Below, piece by piece: positions 22,099 to 30,187 of a stretch of DNA of 41,942 nt. Within the stretch, counting starts at the first letter, position 1. The number at the start of each line of letters is the position of its first letter. The notes under the pieces were generated by a model that did not search any database, was not told the DNA's origin, and saw only the letters and a program-made list of their open reading frames with translations. Source of the stretch: a virus; the IMG/VR virus record IMGVR_UViG_3300047491_001328, positions 1 through 41,942 of that record. One strand, 5' to 3'. The position numbers were made by a program, and so were the translations under genes.

Positions 22099-23235
22099 TT
22101 ATGCCACCTCGTTGCCTACCTTCTTAGGATACCACAGATATCCACCTTGATATTCAGGTATAGACCTTGCGACATACTTGACATTTTTCATAAACTCTAC
22201 GTTGTCAGCAACCACAATTGATCCATGTCCATTTAAATTTATTCCAAAGTTTACCATGTTTCTTCCAGGAACCACTCTAAATACCTCGGAAGCCTCTTCT
22301 AAACTTCCACAAGGAATTATATCACTGGTAAAATCGCAGCCAAGTATATACGCATGCGAATGTATCATATACTTTGCATTCTTATAATATTGATACAGTA
22401 ATAATTGTATTGGGGTGTCCACTGATGGTTTATGTTTCCCATAATATCTTACCTCAAAGCAATCATCGTCTTTATCCCATTTATCGAGGTGTACATGAGA
22501 TGAGTCAACAGCGACAAAGCATTCCTGATCAATATAACGCTTATCTATGTTCCGTTTCGTAACGTAGATCATCTTATCCTTTTTGAATGATGGGAAGCCA
22601 AGCTCACATCGAAATGATGCATTCCCAAAAAATCGGTTCACTGCCTCTGGGTTTGGATGTATACAATCGTGGAAAGTTACTGCACGATCCTTGATTAATT
22701 GAATGAAATCTCGATCGACTGCAACTGATTTTTCATTTCCAATCGACTTACTTGGAACCCTAGTAAATTCCATGATGTCAAAAACCCTCTTTTGAACTGT
22801 CTTTCCGATTGCGAAAAAGTCACTTGTATCAGTAAAAACATTACCAAGTGGATCAAGAACCCTGCCATAATACCTTTCATCTGGTTTGTGAATTTCAACG
22901 ATAAGATTGCTCTTGATATTTAATCCATGATAAATTATATCTTGGAATGAATACTTACCACTATCATTTAACTTTGAAGTAACCAAGATAGTTTTAGGAG
23001 ACAGTTTTTTGAGGCCCAACACCAATTTTTCATGATCCTCCGGAACATTTGCTATCCAAATTACCAAATCCGGTTTTTCATCATTAATTCTGTTCGCTAT
23101 CTCTATCAACTCTTTGAACTCTCCGCCGTTGAGCTTGACATCAAATTCTATTCCAATTCCATTATAAAATTCCTCGGCTATTTTAGAACTCTTAGGATTT
23201 GATCCAAACGTGCCCGCGACAAAAAATGATTTCAT
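22099..23235 (-). CDS. Fusion of a Rossmann-like domain with a class II aldolase-like domain
   Basis: A 378-residue protein. Residues 1-130 form an alpha/beta domain (MKSFFVAGTFGSNPKSSKIA, PDLVIWIANVPEDHEKLV, PKTILVTSKLN) of flavodoxin or Rossmann type. Residues 170-350 resemble the class II aldolase/adducin fold: ITFHDC-type start (AVTFHDCIHPNPEAV), MIHSHAYILGCDF with the two zinc histidines, IIPCGSLEEASEV and LNGHGSIVVAD with the third. Sugar-phosphate aldolases and epimerases of this fold use that HxH...H zinc site. The combination is unfamiliar to me, so the reaction is unknown. Start ATG follows GGGGAG. Confidence 0.6.
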   Translation of the reverse strand: MKSFFVAGTFGSNPKSSKIAEEFYNGIGIEFDVKLNGGEFKELIEIANRINDEKPDLVIWIANVPEDHEKLVLGLKKLSPKTILVTSKLNDSGKYSFQDIIYHGLNIKSNLIVEIHKPDERYYGRVLDPLGNVFTDTSDFFAIGKTVQKRVFDIMEFTRVPSKSIGNEKSVAVDRDFIQLIKDRAVTFHDCIHPNPEAVNRFFGNASFRCELGFPSFKKDKMIYVTKRNIDKRYIDQECFVAVDSSHVHLDKWDKDDDCFEVRYYGKHKPSVDTPIQLLLYQYYKNAKYMIHSHAYILGCDFTSDIIPCGSLEEASEVFRVVPGRNMVNFGINLNGHGSIVVADNVEFMKNVKYVARSIPEYQGGYLWYPKKVGNEVA

Positions 23236-23616
23236 TTAATCTCCCCATATAAAATCGTACAGCTCATCAATGTTCTTGAATGCTTCGCGGATTTCCTCTT
23301 CATACAGAGGTATATATACAGTCTTTCTTATATATGCATCCATATATGTCTTTGGGATGATTTCTAGACTACATATTGGACACAGCTCTCTAGGTATATT
23401 CTCAAGGGAAAATTCCCTAGCATCTGCAAATTCTTCCAATGTTATTTTCTGACCATCTGTTAGACAATCGATATGAAACGAGTGTCCTTGTTCACACCTA
23501 TACATATCGTTTTCCTGAATACTAACGTCTCCATACCGCTCATCGGTTTCACCGCATATCGGACAATAGAACGAAGACGAGCTTGAATTGCTCACAAATC
23601 TAGTTCTAACTTTCAT
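23236..23616 (-). CDS. Zinc-ribbon protein with an RFVSNSSSSSF N-terminus
   Basis: A 126-residue protein beginning MKVRTRFVSNSSSSSF, a conserved opening seen in many small phage and clostridial proteins of unknown role. It is followed by two CxxC pairs: CPICGE and, much later, CPICSLE, plus HSFHIDCL between them, so a RING-like or double zinc arrangement. Coupled to the following genes by short overlaps. Function unknown. Confidence 0.55.
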   Translation of the reverse strand: MKVRTRFVSNSSSSSFYCPICGETDERYGDVSIQENDMYRCEQGHSFHIDCLTDGQKITLEEFADAREFSLENIPRELCPICSLEIIPKTYMDAYIRKTVYIPLYEEEIREAFKNIDELYDFIWGD

Positions 23617-23804
23617 ATTTCATCACCACTTGTCATAATTTTCTTTATCTCTCTTATCGTTTTGCTATGGATATTCCATCTTCCACCACCAAACCAACAA
23701 TCACTATCAGCAACAACTGTCATAAAACCGACATATTCAGAAACGAACTTGTCAAGGCTTTCCTTACTACTGAAAGTGTATACAGCATCTCTCATCAATT
23801 TCAT
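23613..23804 (-). CDS. Small protein of unknown function (63 aa)
   Basis: MKLMRDAVYTFSSKESLDKF, then a short hydrophobic segment (YVGFMTVVAD), DCWFGGGRWN and a basic end (KTIREIKKIMTSG). ATGA-type overlaps with both neighbours make it part of the run of tightly coupled small genes. No family recognised. Confidence 0.45.
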   Translation of the reverse strand: MKLMRDAVYTFSSKESLDKFVSEYVGFMTVVADSDCWFGGGRWNIHSKTIREIKKIMTSGDEI

Positions 23805-24022
23805 AGGCTTTTCGCATCCTTATCTCTAAACCATCTTCCTTTATACCCGCAATTGTAATCCTGATGTCGGCAATCGTAACAAGTTGTGACACCTAATTCA
23901 TAACCAGTCATATTATCAGAAAGGGCAGGATAAGCACAATGATCGAATTGTGGCATATGGTAGATCCAAAAAAGTCTATATTTTCTATACCATGCACAGT
24001 CCTTACAAACGGGAGGGGTCAT
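23801..24022 (-). CDS. Small cysteine-rich metal-binding protein
   Basis: A 73-residue protein starting MTPPVCKDCAWYR, with further cysteines in FDHCAYP and TTCYDCRHQDYNCGYKG: a CxxC...C...CxxCx6C set enough for one or two metal ions. This pattern (CxDCxxYR...C..P) is common in small phage proteins. The ATG overlaps the CoaD-like gene's TGA; an earlier ATG (24094) would overlap it by 75 nt and is rejected. Confidence 0.55.
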   Translation of the reverse strand: MTPPVCKDCAWYRKYRLFWIYHMPQFDHCAYPALSDNMTGYELGVTTCYDCRHQDYNCGYKGRWFRDKDAKSL

Positions 24023-24504
24023 AGGTTGATTTCCCCCCTTAGTATCAAATCTTTGATAATTGGTACAGCCTTTGGATCTACATATGCCTCCCATCCAGCA
24101 TGATTGTGAGCTATCAGCTCTCTAATATCAGTAGATGAAACTGAAAGTGTCCTTGAAAACTCTCCAATTGTTTTTATTCCCCCAATTAGCAGGTTGCCGG
24201 TTGCTAATCGCATCTCACCTTCATATTCAGTTGTATATCTCAGCCCACGAACAAGGCGCTTAGCTCCGACTTCATGCGCGACCTCAAATGCGAGCCTATT
24301 ATCACATAGCACAACGACATTTTCAATATCAGCACAAGACGCCGAAGCGATTTTCAGTCGGTTTTCATCGCTAAACATTCTATTCTTTTTGCGATTGTTT
24401 GCTACCAATACATATAAAGTTTCGAATACTTCTGCTTCTGATTCTGCAATGTACTTATGCTCAATCGAAAATGGGTCAAAAGACCCTGCAAATAACGCCT
24501 TCAT
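24019..24504 (-). CDS. CoaD-like nucleotidyltransferase (phosphopantetheine adenylyltransferase type)
   Basis: A 161-residue protein of the bacterial CoaD family: AGSFDPFSIEHKYI is the GSFDPxTxGH nucleotide-binding motif, NNRKKNRMFSDENRLKIA carries the substrate-site basic residues, RGLRYTTEYEGEMRLAT matches the CoaD RGLR-D-FEYE segment, and SVSSTDIREL is the S-S-T/S motif. CoaD joins ATP and phosphopantetheine to dephospho-CoA. Archaea normally use an unrelated enzyme (COG1019), so this is a bacterial-type gene in an apparently archaeal element; related viral enzymes may instead act on nicotinamide mononucleotide or tRNA. Ribosome site GGAGG lies 9 nt upstream. Confidence 0.75.
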   Translation of the reverse strand: MKALFAGSFDPFSIEHKYIAESEAEVFETLYVLVANNRKKNRMFSDENRLKIASASCADIENVVVLCDNRLAFEVAHEVGAKRLVRGLRYTTEYEGEMRLATGNLLIGGIKTIGEFSRTLSVSSTDIRELIAHNHAGWEAYVDPKAVPIIKDLILRGEINL

Positions 24505-24522
24505 ATTTTATCCTCCATTTAT

Positions 24523-24897
24523 TTATAACGTAACACCAATTAATGTTAACATTACATACATTAGTACTATATGCATACCGTTATCTATAATTATATAAAT
24601 AGATGGTGCAAATGGTTCTGATATGGCAGGTCCACCCTTCATCTCCATAATTTTATATGCAACTGAATATCTATCTATGAAGTAATGGCTTATATATACG
24701 AGTGCTATTGAAGCCAAAAATACCGTACTGCTAGTAAATAGCGGGAGCAGACATATCATAACGCTGATAGTATATAAAATACAGTGTATGGTACATGCCC
24801 AAAATCCTTTGGCATCGGGCTTGGACTTATTGGTTGCAATTTCATGGGTTTGAAGAATATAATCCCCAATCCAGTGCCCTAAAAGTAAATCATACAT
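24523..24897 (-). CDS. DUF3307-family membrane protein
   Basis: A 124-residue protein matching the DUF3307 pattern: an N-terminal GHWIGDYILQTHEIATNKS with the H-x2-GD-x3-Q motif, then three or four membrane helices (ACTIHCILYTISVMICLLPL, VFLASIALVYISHYFIDRYS, HIVLMYVMLTLIGVTL). The family is frequent in phages and plasmids; function unknown. Its promoter (24921-24935) gives a leaderless message. Confidence 0.7.
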   Translation of the reverse strand: MYDLLLGHWIGDYILQTHEIATNKSKPDAKGFWACTIHCILYTISVMICLLPLFTSSTVFLASIALVYISHYFIDRYSVAYKIMEMKGGPAISEPFAPSIYIIIDNGMHIVLMYVMLTLIGVTL

Positions 24898-24920
24898 AAA
24901 AAAGAGTATAGGAACTATAC

Positions 24921-24935
24921 TATTTAAACTTTTCG
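24921..24935 (-). promoter_or_regulatory. BRE/TATA promoter for the DUF3307 gene
   Basis: Minus-strand CGAAAAG-TTTAAATA ending 24 nt before ATG 24897; it lies just outside the end of the upstream 56-residue gene. Confidence 0.65.
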
Positions 24936-24942
24936 ATCGAAT

Positions 24943-25113
24943 CTATGGGTGTTCTTTGGAAAAAGAAAACCTTCTAACAGAAACAAGTGGTATCCATTCT
25001 TCCTCACCTGTAATATGTTTTATCCACAGTGTTGAATATCCACATCTCCAGTTCTCCACATCATGAAATCGTTCAAGATATCCATCGTGCCACCTAACTT
25101 CTAATTTCTCCAT
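24943..25113 (-). CDS. Small basic protein (56 aa)
   Basis: Encodes MEKLEVRWHDGYLERFHDVE, then NWRCGYSTLWIKHITGEEEW and a basic end (RRFSFSKEHP). The beta-strand rhythm with several Trp residues suits a small barrel that binds nucleic acid or protein. The ATG follows the stop codon of the upstream gene directly (TAG-ATG). Its own end lies just before the next promoter. Function unknown. Confidence 0.5.
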   Translation of the reverse strand: MEKLEVRWHDGYLERFHDVENWRCGYSTLWIKHITGEEEWIPLVSVRRFSFSKEHP

Positions 25114-25314
25114 CTAGACCACTATCCTGATTTTGCTTTTTGGAAATAAGCTTTTTACAGTGGATTTCATCCAGCATTCCTTACAGACATAATAATTTTT
25201 GCCATGCATGTACATATTAGGCTCTGGTAACTTTATCATACTTGATCCAACACATATTACATCTTCTGAAGGATATTGATTTCCACAGTCTTTACATAAA
25301 AATTTTTCACTCAT
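25114..25314 (-). CDS. Small zinc-ribbon protein (66 aa)
   Basis: MSEKFLCKDCGNQYPSEDV and YVCKECWMK give a CxxC...CxxC ribbon with a 33-residue spacer and a basic tail (KSKIRIVV). Similar ICKxCW segments occur in the paralogues at 7377-8016. Function unknown. Confidence 0.55.
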   Translation of the reverse strand: MSEKFLCKDCGNQYPSEDVICVGSSMIKLPEPNMYMHGKNYYVCKECWMKSTVKSLFPKSKIRIVV

Positions 25315-25539
25315 TCATTTACACCCTGCAATATCTTTGTATGTATAATCCTCATCACCAGTCGTTTTTGGATATTCACTGGCATCAATTAGATCAATAA
25401 CACTATTAATTAGTTTTATGAGCGCATCTTTCTGATTCCCTTCAAGATAAAGACCTCTTGCATAAATTTCGTCTTCTTCATAGCCAATATCACTATGACA
25501 TACACCATAATCATCAGTTATTTTAATTACGATCGTCAT
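25315..25539 (-). CDS. Small protein A of a probable duplicated pair (74 aa)
   Basis: MTIVIKITDDYGVCHSDIGY with YLEGNQKDALIKLINSVIDL; the next gene upstream has a like layout (ITVIL-type strand, then YLKESEVALVELICKKSREF). This suggests an ancient tandem duplication of a beta-alpha unit. Junctions overlap by 4 nt. Function unknown. Confidence 0.5.
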   Translation of the reverse strand: MTIVIKITDDYGVCHSDIGYEEDEIYARGLYLEGNQKDALIKLINSVIDLIDASEYPKTTGDEDYTYKDIAGCK

Positions 25540-25736
25540 CTTGAAGACCTCCGTAGTCCATCATATTCTGCCTTTGTTTCTAAATCCATTATTGGCATGC
25601 ACGCATATTCTGAAAATTCTCTTGACTTTTTACAGATCAGTTCAACAAGAGCAACTTCGGACTCTTTTAAATAAATTGGAATGTGTGTACTATCATCACA
25701 TCCACGCAACACTATTACATAATTCTCTTCATCCAT
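25536..25736 (-). CDS. Small protein B of a probable duplicated pair (66 aa)
   Basis: MDEENYVIVLRGCDDSTHIP then YLKESEVALVELICKKSREF and a basic end (DGLRRSSR). The ATG at 25736 has GGTGA 5 nt upstream; an earlier ATG (25766) would overlap the membrane-protein gene. See the downstream paralogue. Function unknown. Confidence 0.5.
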   Translation of the reverse strand: MDEENYVIVLRGCDDSTHIPIYLKESEVALVELICKKSREFSEYACMPIMDLETKAEYDGLRRSSR

Positions 25737-25741
25737 ATTTT

Positions 25742-26023
25742 TCACCAACTGTACTGAGGGAACCAATTATTGATAAGGCCCCTCAAATTGAATACCTCAT
25801 ACAAGAAAAATTGCAAGACCATAGGAGCATTTTTTTCCCTATCGAAATGGAGCACTAGGTATCCATTAGAGAATAGCCATACAAAAAATCCCAAACCTCT
25901 CATTGCTGCCAAGGAGTCAGAAGAAAGATATGCTCCTGTTAGAGCAAGGAGCATTGTAATCCAATATCCAGGACGGGATTTTATGTCTAGGATAATGTCA
26001 CTTAGTTTAAAATATTCTAACAT
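25742..26023 (-). CDS. Small membrane protein (93 aa)
   Basis: MLEYFKLSDIILDIKSRPGY, then two hydrophobic segments (WITMLLALTGAYLSSDSL and LGFFVWLFSNGYLVLHF) and a soluble, Trp-containing tail. It directly follows the RNA ligase gene (ligase stop at 26024). Membrane topology is clear, function unknown. Confidence 0.55.
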   Translation of the reverse strand: MLEYFKLSDIILDIKSRPGYWITMLLALTGAYLSSDSLAAMRGLGFFVWLFSNGYLVLHFDREKNAPMVLQFFLYEVFNLRGLINNWFPQYSW

Positions 26024-27055
26024 TTATATCTTTCGCTTTATCAAATCTTCGTTTGAAATGACTTTGAAGCTCAATCTACCTAATTCGATATCAGTAGACT
26101 CTTCGTATGACCTAACAACGATTCCTTCCATGTCGAACTCATCATTTATGGCACTTGGAAACTCAGATGCCATTTTAAGGAGCACATTTATATCTTCATC
26201 CAGGATTAAAACATCATAAATGATAGGAACAAAATCAAGACCTAACATTTCAACTAACCTGAGTGCATCCCTGAACCCAAGATACTCATTTTTCTCCAAG
26301 TCATAAACACTGTATACCCTAAAATGCTGATTTGGTAGACCGTAATTTCTTTGGATGCCTTTTCCATAGATCTCTCCTTGAATCGCGATATTCATACCAA
26401 AATGTCTTAGTTTCCCTTCTATATCCAGCACTCTAGCGATATGCCAATAAGTATTTGACTCGGTTTCTTTGAGTTCTAAATTGCGGGAGCAAACCCCGAA
26501 CTCTCCATCCTTAAGATAGTACGTAGCTGAAACCCCATCAATCTTCTCAGTCACATAGAAGACCTTGCCTTTGTGACGCTGTAATACGCCCGTGGTGCCC
26601 TGAATCCGCAGTTCATCGGTAGAAGGTATCCAAGATGGGAAATTGCCCTTAGCAAGTCCACCAAGGCATTCTGGAAGGGGTGGGTCGTATTTCACAATCC
26701 CAAGAATGTCAGTGACATCAGTCCCTACTGCAAGTTCATCGATCCCGTATTCAACGGTTAGCGGTAAAACCAACCCCTGTGAGATAATACCCCTCATTTT
26801 TTTAGTCTTGATCAAAAACCCTCTGAACCCGTTCTTATCAATATAGCAGGATTTCCTAAGAAATTCATATTCAGCAAAATCTGGTAGCACAGAATCAATT
26901 TCACAATAGACGCACTTGTCACCGGCCTTGAACTCTCCCTTTCCAACGACTACATTCCAATTAAGCACGCGCGCTACCTCTATTCTATCAGCTCCATCAA
27001 TAGGCTGAACATCACTAACTATTTGAATCGAAGCAAGTTTTCTTTTAACTATCAT
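26024..27055 (-). CDS. RNA ligase, Rnl5/DraRnl type
   Basis: A 343-residue nucleotidyltransferase-type ligase. Residues 1-120 form the N-terminal OB-like module of this family (VVVGKGEFKAGDKCVYCEID, MRGIISQGLVLPL). The catalytic domain follows: motif I EKIDGV with nucleophile Lys171, motif III GEIYGKG (227-233), motif IV DMEGIVVR (about 309-316) and motif V LSFKVIS near the end. Deinococcus DraRnl, the type enzyme, seals nicked RNA. With RtcB elsewhere in the window this virus has two chemically different RNA ligases, one for 5'-phosphate/3'-OH and one for 3'-phosphate or cyclic-phosphate ends. Ribosome site GAGG lies 8 nt upstream. Confidence 0.88.
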   Translation of the reverse strand: MIVKRKLASIQIVSDVQPIDGADRIEVARVLNWNVVVGKGEFKAGDKCVYCEIDSVLPDFAEYEFLRKSCYIDKNGFRGFLIKTKKMRGIISQGLVLPLTVEYGIDELAVGTDVTDILGIVKYDPPLPECLGGLAKGNFPSWIPSTDELRIQGTTGVLQRHKGKVFYVTEKIDGVSATYYLKDGEFGVCSRNLELKETESNTYWHIARVLDIEGKLRHFGMNIAIQGEIYGKGIQRNYGLPNQHFRVYSVYDLEKNEYLGFRDALRLVEMLGLDFVPIIYDVLILDEDINVLLKMASEFPSAINDEFDMEGIVVRSYEESTDIELGRLSFKVISNEDLIKRKI

Positions 27056-27064
27056 TGTCCATCC

Positions 27065-27238
27065 TCACAAAGATTTATTCATACTTACGAAAACAAAAGC
27101 AGCCTCTAGGACCAAACATTTCGTAGAGAGACTTTCGCTAAATGCCCGACAAGACGGAATGCAAAAACCGCCATCATTAAATGGGCACCTATAATCACCA
27201 CTTTTCATACGTACGATTCTCTTATCTATAATTTCCAT
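27065..27238 (-). CDS. Cysteine-rich miniprotein (57 aa)
   Basis: Encodes MEIIDKRIVRMKSGDYRCPF then a four-cysteine core (C-x7-C-x3-C-x10-C: CPFNDGGFCIPSCRAF, TKCLVLE), with an AGGAT site upstream of ATG 27238. A CPF/CPL plus C-x3-C pattern also marks the plus-strand miniprotein at 12833. Probably binds zinc or Fe-S. It lies 9 nt before the RNA ligase gene on the same transcript. Confidence 0.55.
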   Translation of the reverse strand: MEIIDKRIVRMKSGDYRCPFNDGGFCIPSCRAFSESLSTKCLVLEAAFVFVSMNKSL

Positions 27239-27249
27239 GATCATCTATC

Positions 27250-27606
27250 CTATTTTTTAACTGCCAACAGAATACCAATAGTTACAAATGCGTTGATAAT
27301 GAATCCAATTGCGATAAATATCCAATACACCGAATCCAGTACGATAATGGCATCTGGTGAAATCATGGCAGAAGTAATAGCATAATTATAGAGGCTATGT
27401 GCTCCCCAATATTGCAAGAGCAACCCAAGTACAGGAATGATAGAAAACCACATCAATATGTTAAATATTATACCTATACCAAGAATTGCCGCTGAAACAT
27501 AAATATCATGTGTCAACGCAAGTGTTATTAACGATGCTATGATGGGGATGATAAATCCAACCCCACCACATTTTGTATTACAATTTTTATTTAAATTCAC
27601 ACCCAC
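27250..27606 (-). CDS. Membrane protein, four helices (118 aa)
   Basis: GTG start behind GGAGA. After a short KNCNTKCGG N-terminus come hydrophobic segments VGFIIPIIASLITLALTH, VSAAILGIGIIFNILMWF, SIIPVLGLLLQYWGAH and WIFIAIGFIINAFVTIGIL, ending in KK. No family recognised; viral membrane protein of unknown role located between the DHH phosphoesterase and miniprotein genes. Confidence 0.6.
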   Translation of the reverse strand: MGVNLNKNCNTKCGGVGFIIPIIASLITLALTHDIYVSAAILGIGIIFNILMWFSIIPVLGLLLQYWGAHSLYNYAITSAMISPDAIIVLDSVYWIFIAIGFIINAFVTIGILLAVKK

Positions 27607-27608
27607 TA

Positions 27609-28535
27609 CTATATCTCCTTAACTTTTTCAAATGGTAGCTTTTTCACGGTCATTCCCGCCGCCCCCTTGTGGCCACCACCAATACCCTTTTGTTGTTCAG
27701 CCAACTTAGAGGCAATCGCAGAGCAATCAACACTATCTTTGGTAGAATATAGAGACACATACCAATCTTGATCCTGAGTATGACTATATACTACCATGAC
27801 ATCATGTACTGTAGGCTTATACACCGACTCCAATACATTGCTAGAATGAGTATCCGAATTAATTGCAATTCCTCTAAGCCCGTCAATATCTACGAGATAA
27901 GCACCACGCCTTGCATTCTTTTCATCATGCCTCTCTAAATACGCCATCACATTTTTTCCAATGTCAATGATACGTCCAATTTCAAGATTGTCCATAAAGG
28001 CGAACGGTTTTTTGTCAAATATTTCGTACCATATTTCCATATTTCTGGATGGGTTTGTTTCGCGAGTAAGCATACCGTATTCATATGGCACAACGCCTTC
28101 CCGCCACTCAACCAAGTTCCCCTTTCTCCAAGTATCATACTTTCCGAGCAATTCTACCGCTCTGGGAACATCCCTATCTGGTACAAGATGTCTCCAAGTC
28201 AGCTCACATGCCGCAAAATCGACAGACCTAAAGCCCTTAATTTTTGGAAACTTATCACGATTGGCCTCAAATCTTTCGATAGCCGACTTGTGGTGATCAA
28301 TCCAAATGAACTCACCACCATTTGCATAAATTTTTTGAGCAAGTTTGATCATGTCGTCCAACGGAAGGCTAAAATCGACCATGTATACTTCATCGGCATC
28401 CTTTATTTTTTCCCACGGAAAATCGTCGCCATGTTCGATCGCGATCAACTCAATATTCGGAATGCAATACTTCAAAATTGCTCCGCTGCAATGACCATCT
28501 ATGTCACTTTTATGAAAGAATCCTACAGATATCAT
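27609..28535 (-). CDS. DHH-family phosphoesterase (NrnA/oligoribonuclease-like)
   Basis: A 308-residue protein with KSDIDGHCSGA (motif I), MVDFSLP (motif II), WIDHHKSAIE (the DHH motif) and a C-terminal DHHA1 domain with GGGHKGAAGM that binds substrate. Members degrade nano-RNA or oligonucleotides, pAp, or cyclic dinucleotide products; the exact one cannot be told from sequence. All metal ligands are present. It starts 9 nt after AGGTG. Together with the RNA ligases and Ro60 it fits RNA turnover, and removal of oligoadenylate-type or cyclic signals is also possible. Confidence 0.82.
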   Translation of the reverse strand: MISVGFFHKSDIDGHCSGAILKYCIPNIELIAIEHGDDFPWEKIKDADEVYMVDFSLPLDDMIKLAQKIYANGGEFIWIDHHKSAIERFEANRDKFPKIKGFRSVDFAACELTWRHLVPDRDVPRAVELLGKYDTWRKGNLVEWREGVVPYEYGMLTRETNPSRNMEIWYEIFDKKPFAFMDNLEIGRIIDIGKNVMAYLERHDEKNARRGAYLVDIDGLRGIAINSDTHSSNVLESVYKPTVHDVMVVYSHTQDQDWYVSLYSTKDSVDCSAIASKLAEQQKGIGGGHKGAAGMTVKKLPFEKVKEI

Positions 28536-28904
28536 TTAGTTACACCTACTTACAATATTAATGAAGTCACTTACCACACTATACTCAGGAATTATCGCCA
28601 GTAATGCATAATGGGCTATCCAGTTGAGGAAAATTCCAGTAATTACAGCACCAAGTGCTCCGCCGCATATAGGAATTAATGTACGGTCTGATGAGCAATA
28701 GTTACCACTGTTTAACCGTACATGCTTCTTTCCCATCCTCCAGAACGCAAAACCAGATATCATAGCTACTATCAACACAATAATTGACAAAACAGCGTCA
28801 ATTCGTGTTCCCAAAACTAATATATCATAGCCTGCACTGGCATTGGCTTGAATACTCTGGAATATAGCCTCTCCTATTCGCATTTCTTCTTGTGTAAATA
28901 CCAC
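28536..28904 (-). CDS. Membrane protein with two or three helices (122 aa)
   Basis: Residues 32-52 (TRIDAVLSIIVLIVAMISGF) and 80-110 (CGGALGAVITGIFLNWIAHY, LLAIIPEY) are membrane segments, separated by a basic, Ser-rich loop (RMGKKHVRLNSG). A GTG start at 28904 shares the base of the preceding stop; MRIGEA seven codons in is an alternative. Function unknown. Confidence 0.55.
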   Translation of the reverse strand: MVFTQEEMRIGEAIFQSIQANASAGYDILVLGTRIDAVLSIIVLIVAMISGFAFWRMGKKHVRLNSGNYCSSDRTLIPICGGALGAVITGIFLNWIAHYALLAIIPEYSVVSDFINIVSRCN

Positions 28905-29542
28905 TATACCATCTCCATTGATCTTTTAGACATCAGTCTATCGATACTCTGAAGAGCAATAACGATCTCATTCTGTGGATTTAATTTGTACTTGCCACTA
29001 TCCATTAAGCATATAATATCCAAGTATATAAGCTTTTCTAACTCATTCTCGATTCCTATGTAGTCGATATACTCTTTTACTTCTTCAAGGGTATACGAAA
29101 ATGCTTTATTATCCATGAAGAAATCGATTAGGTATCGCATGTCAAGAAGCTTTAACAATAGACTACGATTATCCTCAAATATATCAACAATTGATTCGCG
29201 AGGGCACGAACTGATGTATTCTTCAAGGCTTTCTTCACTTTCAAGATAACTTAAATCGTGTTTCTCTTCGTTCTGATGATCCGCCTCATATGTTTTAGGA
29301 CTCCAATACATGATATCAGATGCGATATCTGCTAACTGATCCCTTATATCAACAGGCTTAAAATCGCCGTCGTCTAAGTCAATTTCACAATTAGAGTGCC
29401 CCAACCCTGGATATATTTCTTGGATTGATAGCTTTCCATCACTATCGCGAACAATACCATAAAACCATGATCCAACACTACCCAACTTATGGATATCATC
29501 AGGACTCCAGACGAAAGGATTAAAGTCGAATTTTTTTGTCAC
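28904..29542 (-). CDS. Unknown acidic protein (212 aa)
   Basis: The N-terminal part (FVWSPDDIHKLGSVGSWFYG, IQEIYPGLGHSNCEIDLDDG) looks like a small beta domain; the acidic centre ESEESLEEYISSCPRESIVD is followed by a helical C-terminal half (LLKLLDMRYLIDFFMDNKAF, EKLIYLDIICLMDSG, LQSIDRLMSKRS). The N-terminal DDI-x5-GSVGSWFYGI segment recalls DUF-type phage proteins, but I do not recognise the family. Confidence 0.5.
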   Translation of the reverse strand: MTKKFDFNPFVWSPDDIHKLGSVGSWFYGIVRDSDGKLSIQEIYPGLGHSNCEIDLDDGDFKPVDIRDQLADIASDIMYWSPKTYEADHQNEEKHDLSYLESEESLEEYISSCPRESIVDIFEDNRSLLLKLLDMRYLIDFFMDNKAFSYTLEEVKEYIDYIGIENELEKLIYLDIICLMDSGKYKLNPQNEIVIALQSIDRLMSKRSMEMV

Positions 29543-29557
29543 AGTGTATCAACACCA

Positions 29558-29758
29558 CTACTTTATAAATCCAAAATAGATACACGACATAACAATGCTA
29601 TATATCGCTATCACAAACTCCATTACCATGAACACTATTCCATTTATAATACGGGAACGGCTTTTATTATTATAAACACTCCTCCCTATATTAATCATAA
29701 ATACCAGTGCTATAAGAGCTACCAAGAGGAAGCCCGTGCCAACAATTTCACTAATCAC
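29558..29758 (-). CDS. Small two-helix membrane protein (66 aa)
   Basis: Two membrane helices (IVGTGFLLVALIALVFMINI and IVFMVMEFVIAIYSIVMSCI) joined by a basic loop (YNNKSRSR), predicting a cytoplasmic loop. It is one of several small membrane proteins in 21-30 kb. Function unknown. Confidence 0.55.
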   Translation of the reverse strand: MISEIVGTGFLLVALIALVFMINIGRSVYNNKSRSRIINGIVFMVMEFVIAIYSIVMSCIYFGFIK

Positions 29759-29776
29759 TTTTCAATCACCAAATTT

Positions 29777-30187
29777 TTATGTTATTCCTATAATCATCGC
29801 GGCATCGTCGTATTCTGGATAGTCCGTATCATATACACCATTCGGGCTCGACACGATAAGAGCGGCATCTACAGGGACTTCATTGCTGTATACGAGCCAC
29901 GACCTATCGTTTATATTCTCTCGGTAGAATAAAAATGCAAACTTACTGAGAGCTTCATACGATGAGCTACATTTCGCATTGATGCCAATCCAAAACGTCT
30001 CAATGTTTTCGGGATTTATAACTATCGCGCTTACGTGTCTATTCGTATTCATTCTGGATATCGCTTTGCACACATCGCTGAAGATATTACCGCCCCGACT
30101 CCATTTGAAGGGTGCTACTATCACCATTTTTGGATGCTTCTTGGCAGTGCTGATCATGTACTTAACCTTTTCCGTATTCACTATCAT
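29777..30187 (-). CDS. Unknown alpha/beta protein (136 aa)
   Basis: Starts MIVNTEKVKYMISTAKKHPK behind GGTGGGG. It has a predicted beta-alpha pattern (MVIVAPFKWSRGGNIF, VSAIVINPENIETFWIGIN, VPVDAALIVSSPNG) and an acidic end (TDYPEYDDAAMIIGIT). Overlaps the regulator gene by 4 nt. No family recognised. Confidence 0.5.
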   Translation of the reverse strand: MIVNTEKVKYMISTAKKHPKMVIVAPFKWSRGGNIFSDVCKAISRMNTNRHVSAIVINPENIETFWIGINAKCSSSYEALSKFAFLFYRENINDRSWLVYSNEVPVDAALIVSSPNGVYDTDYPEYDDAAMIIGIT

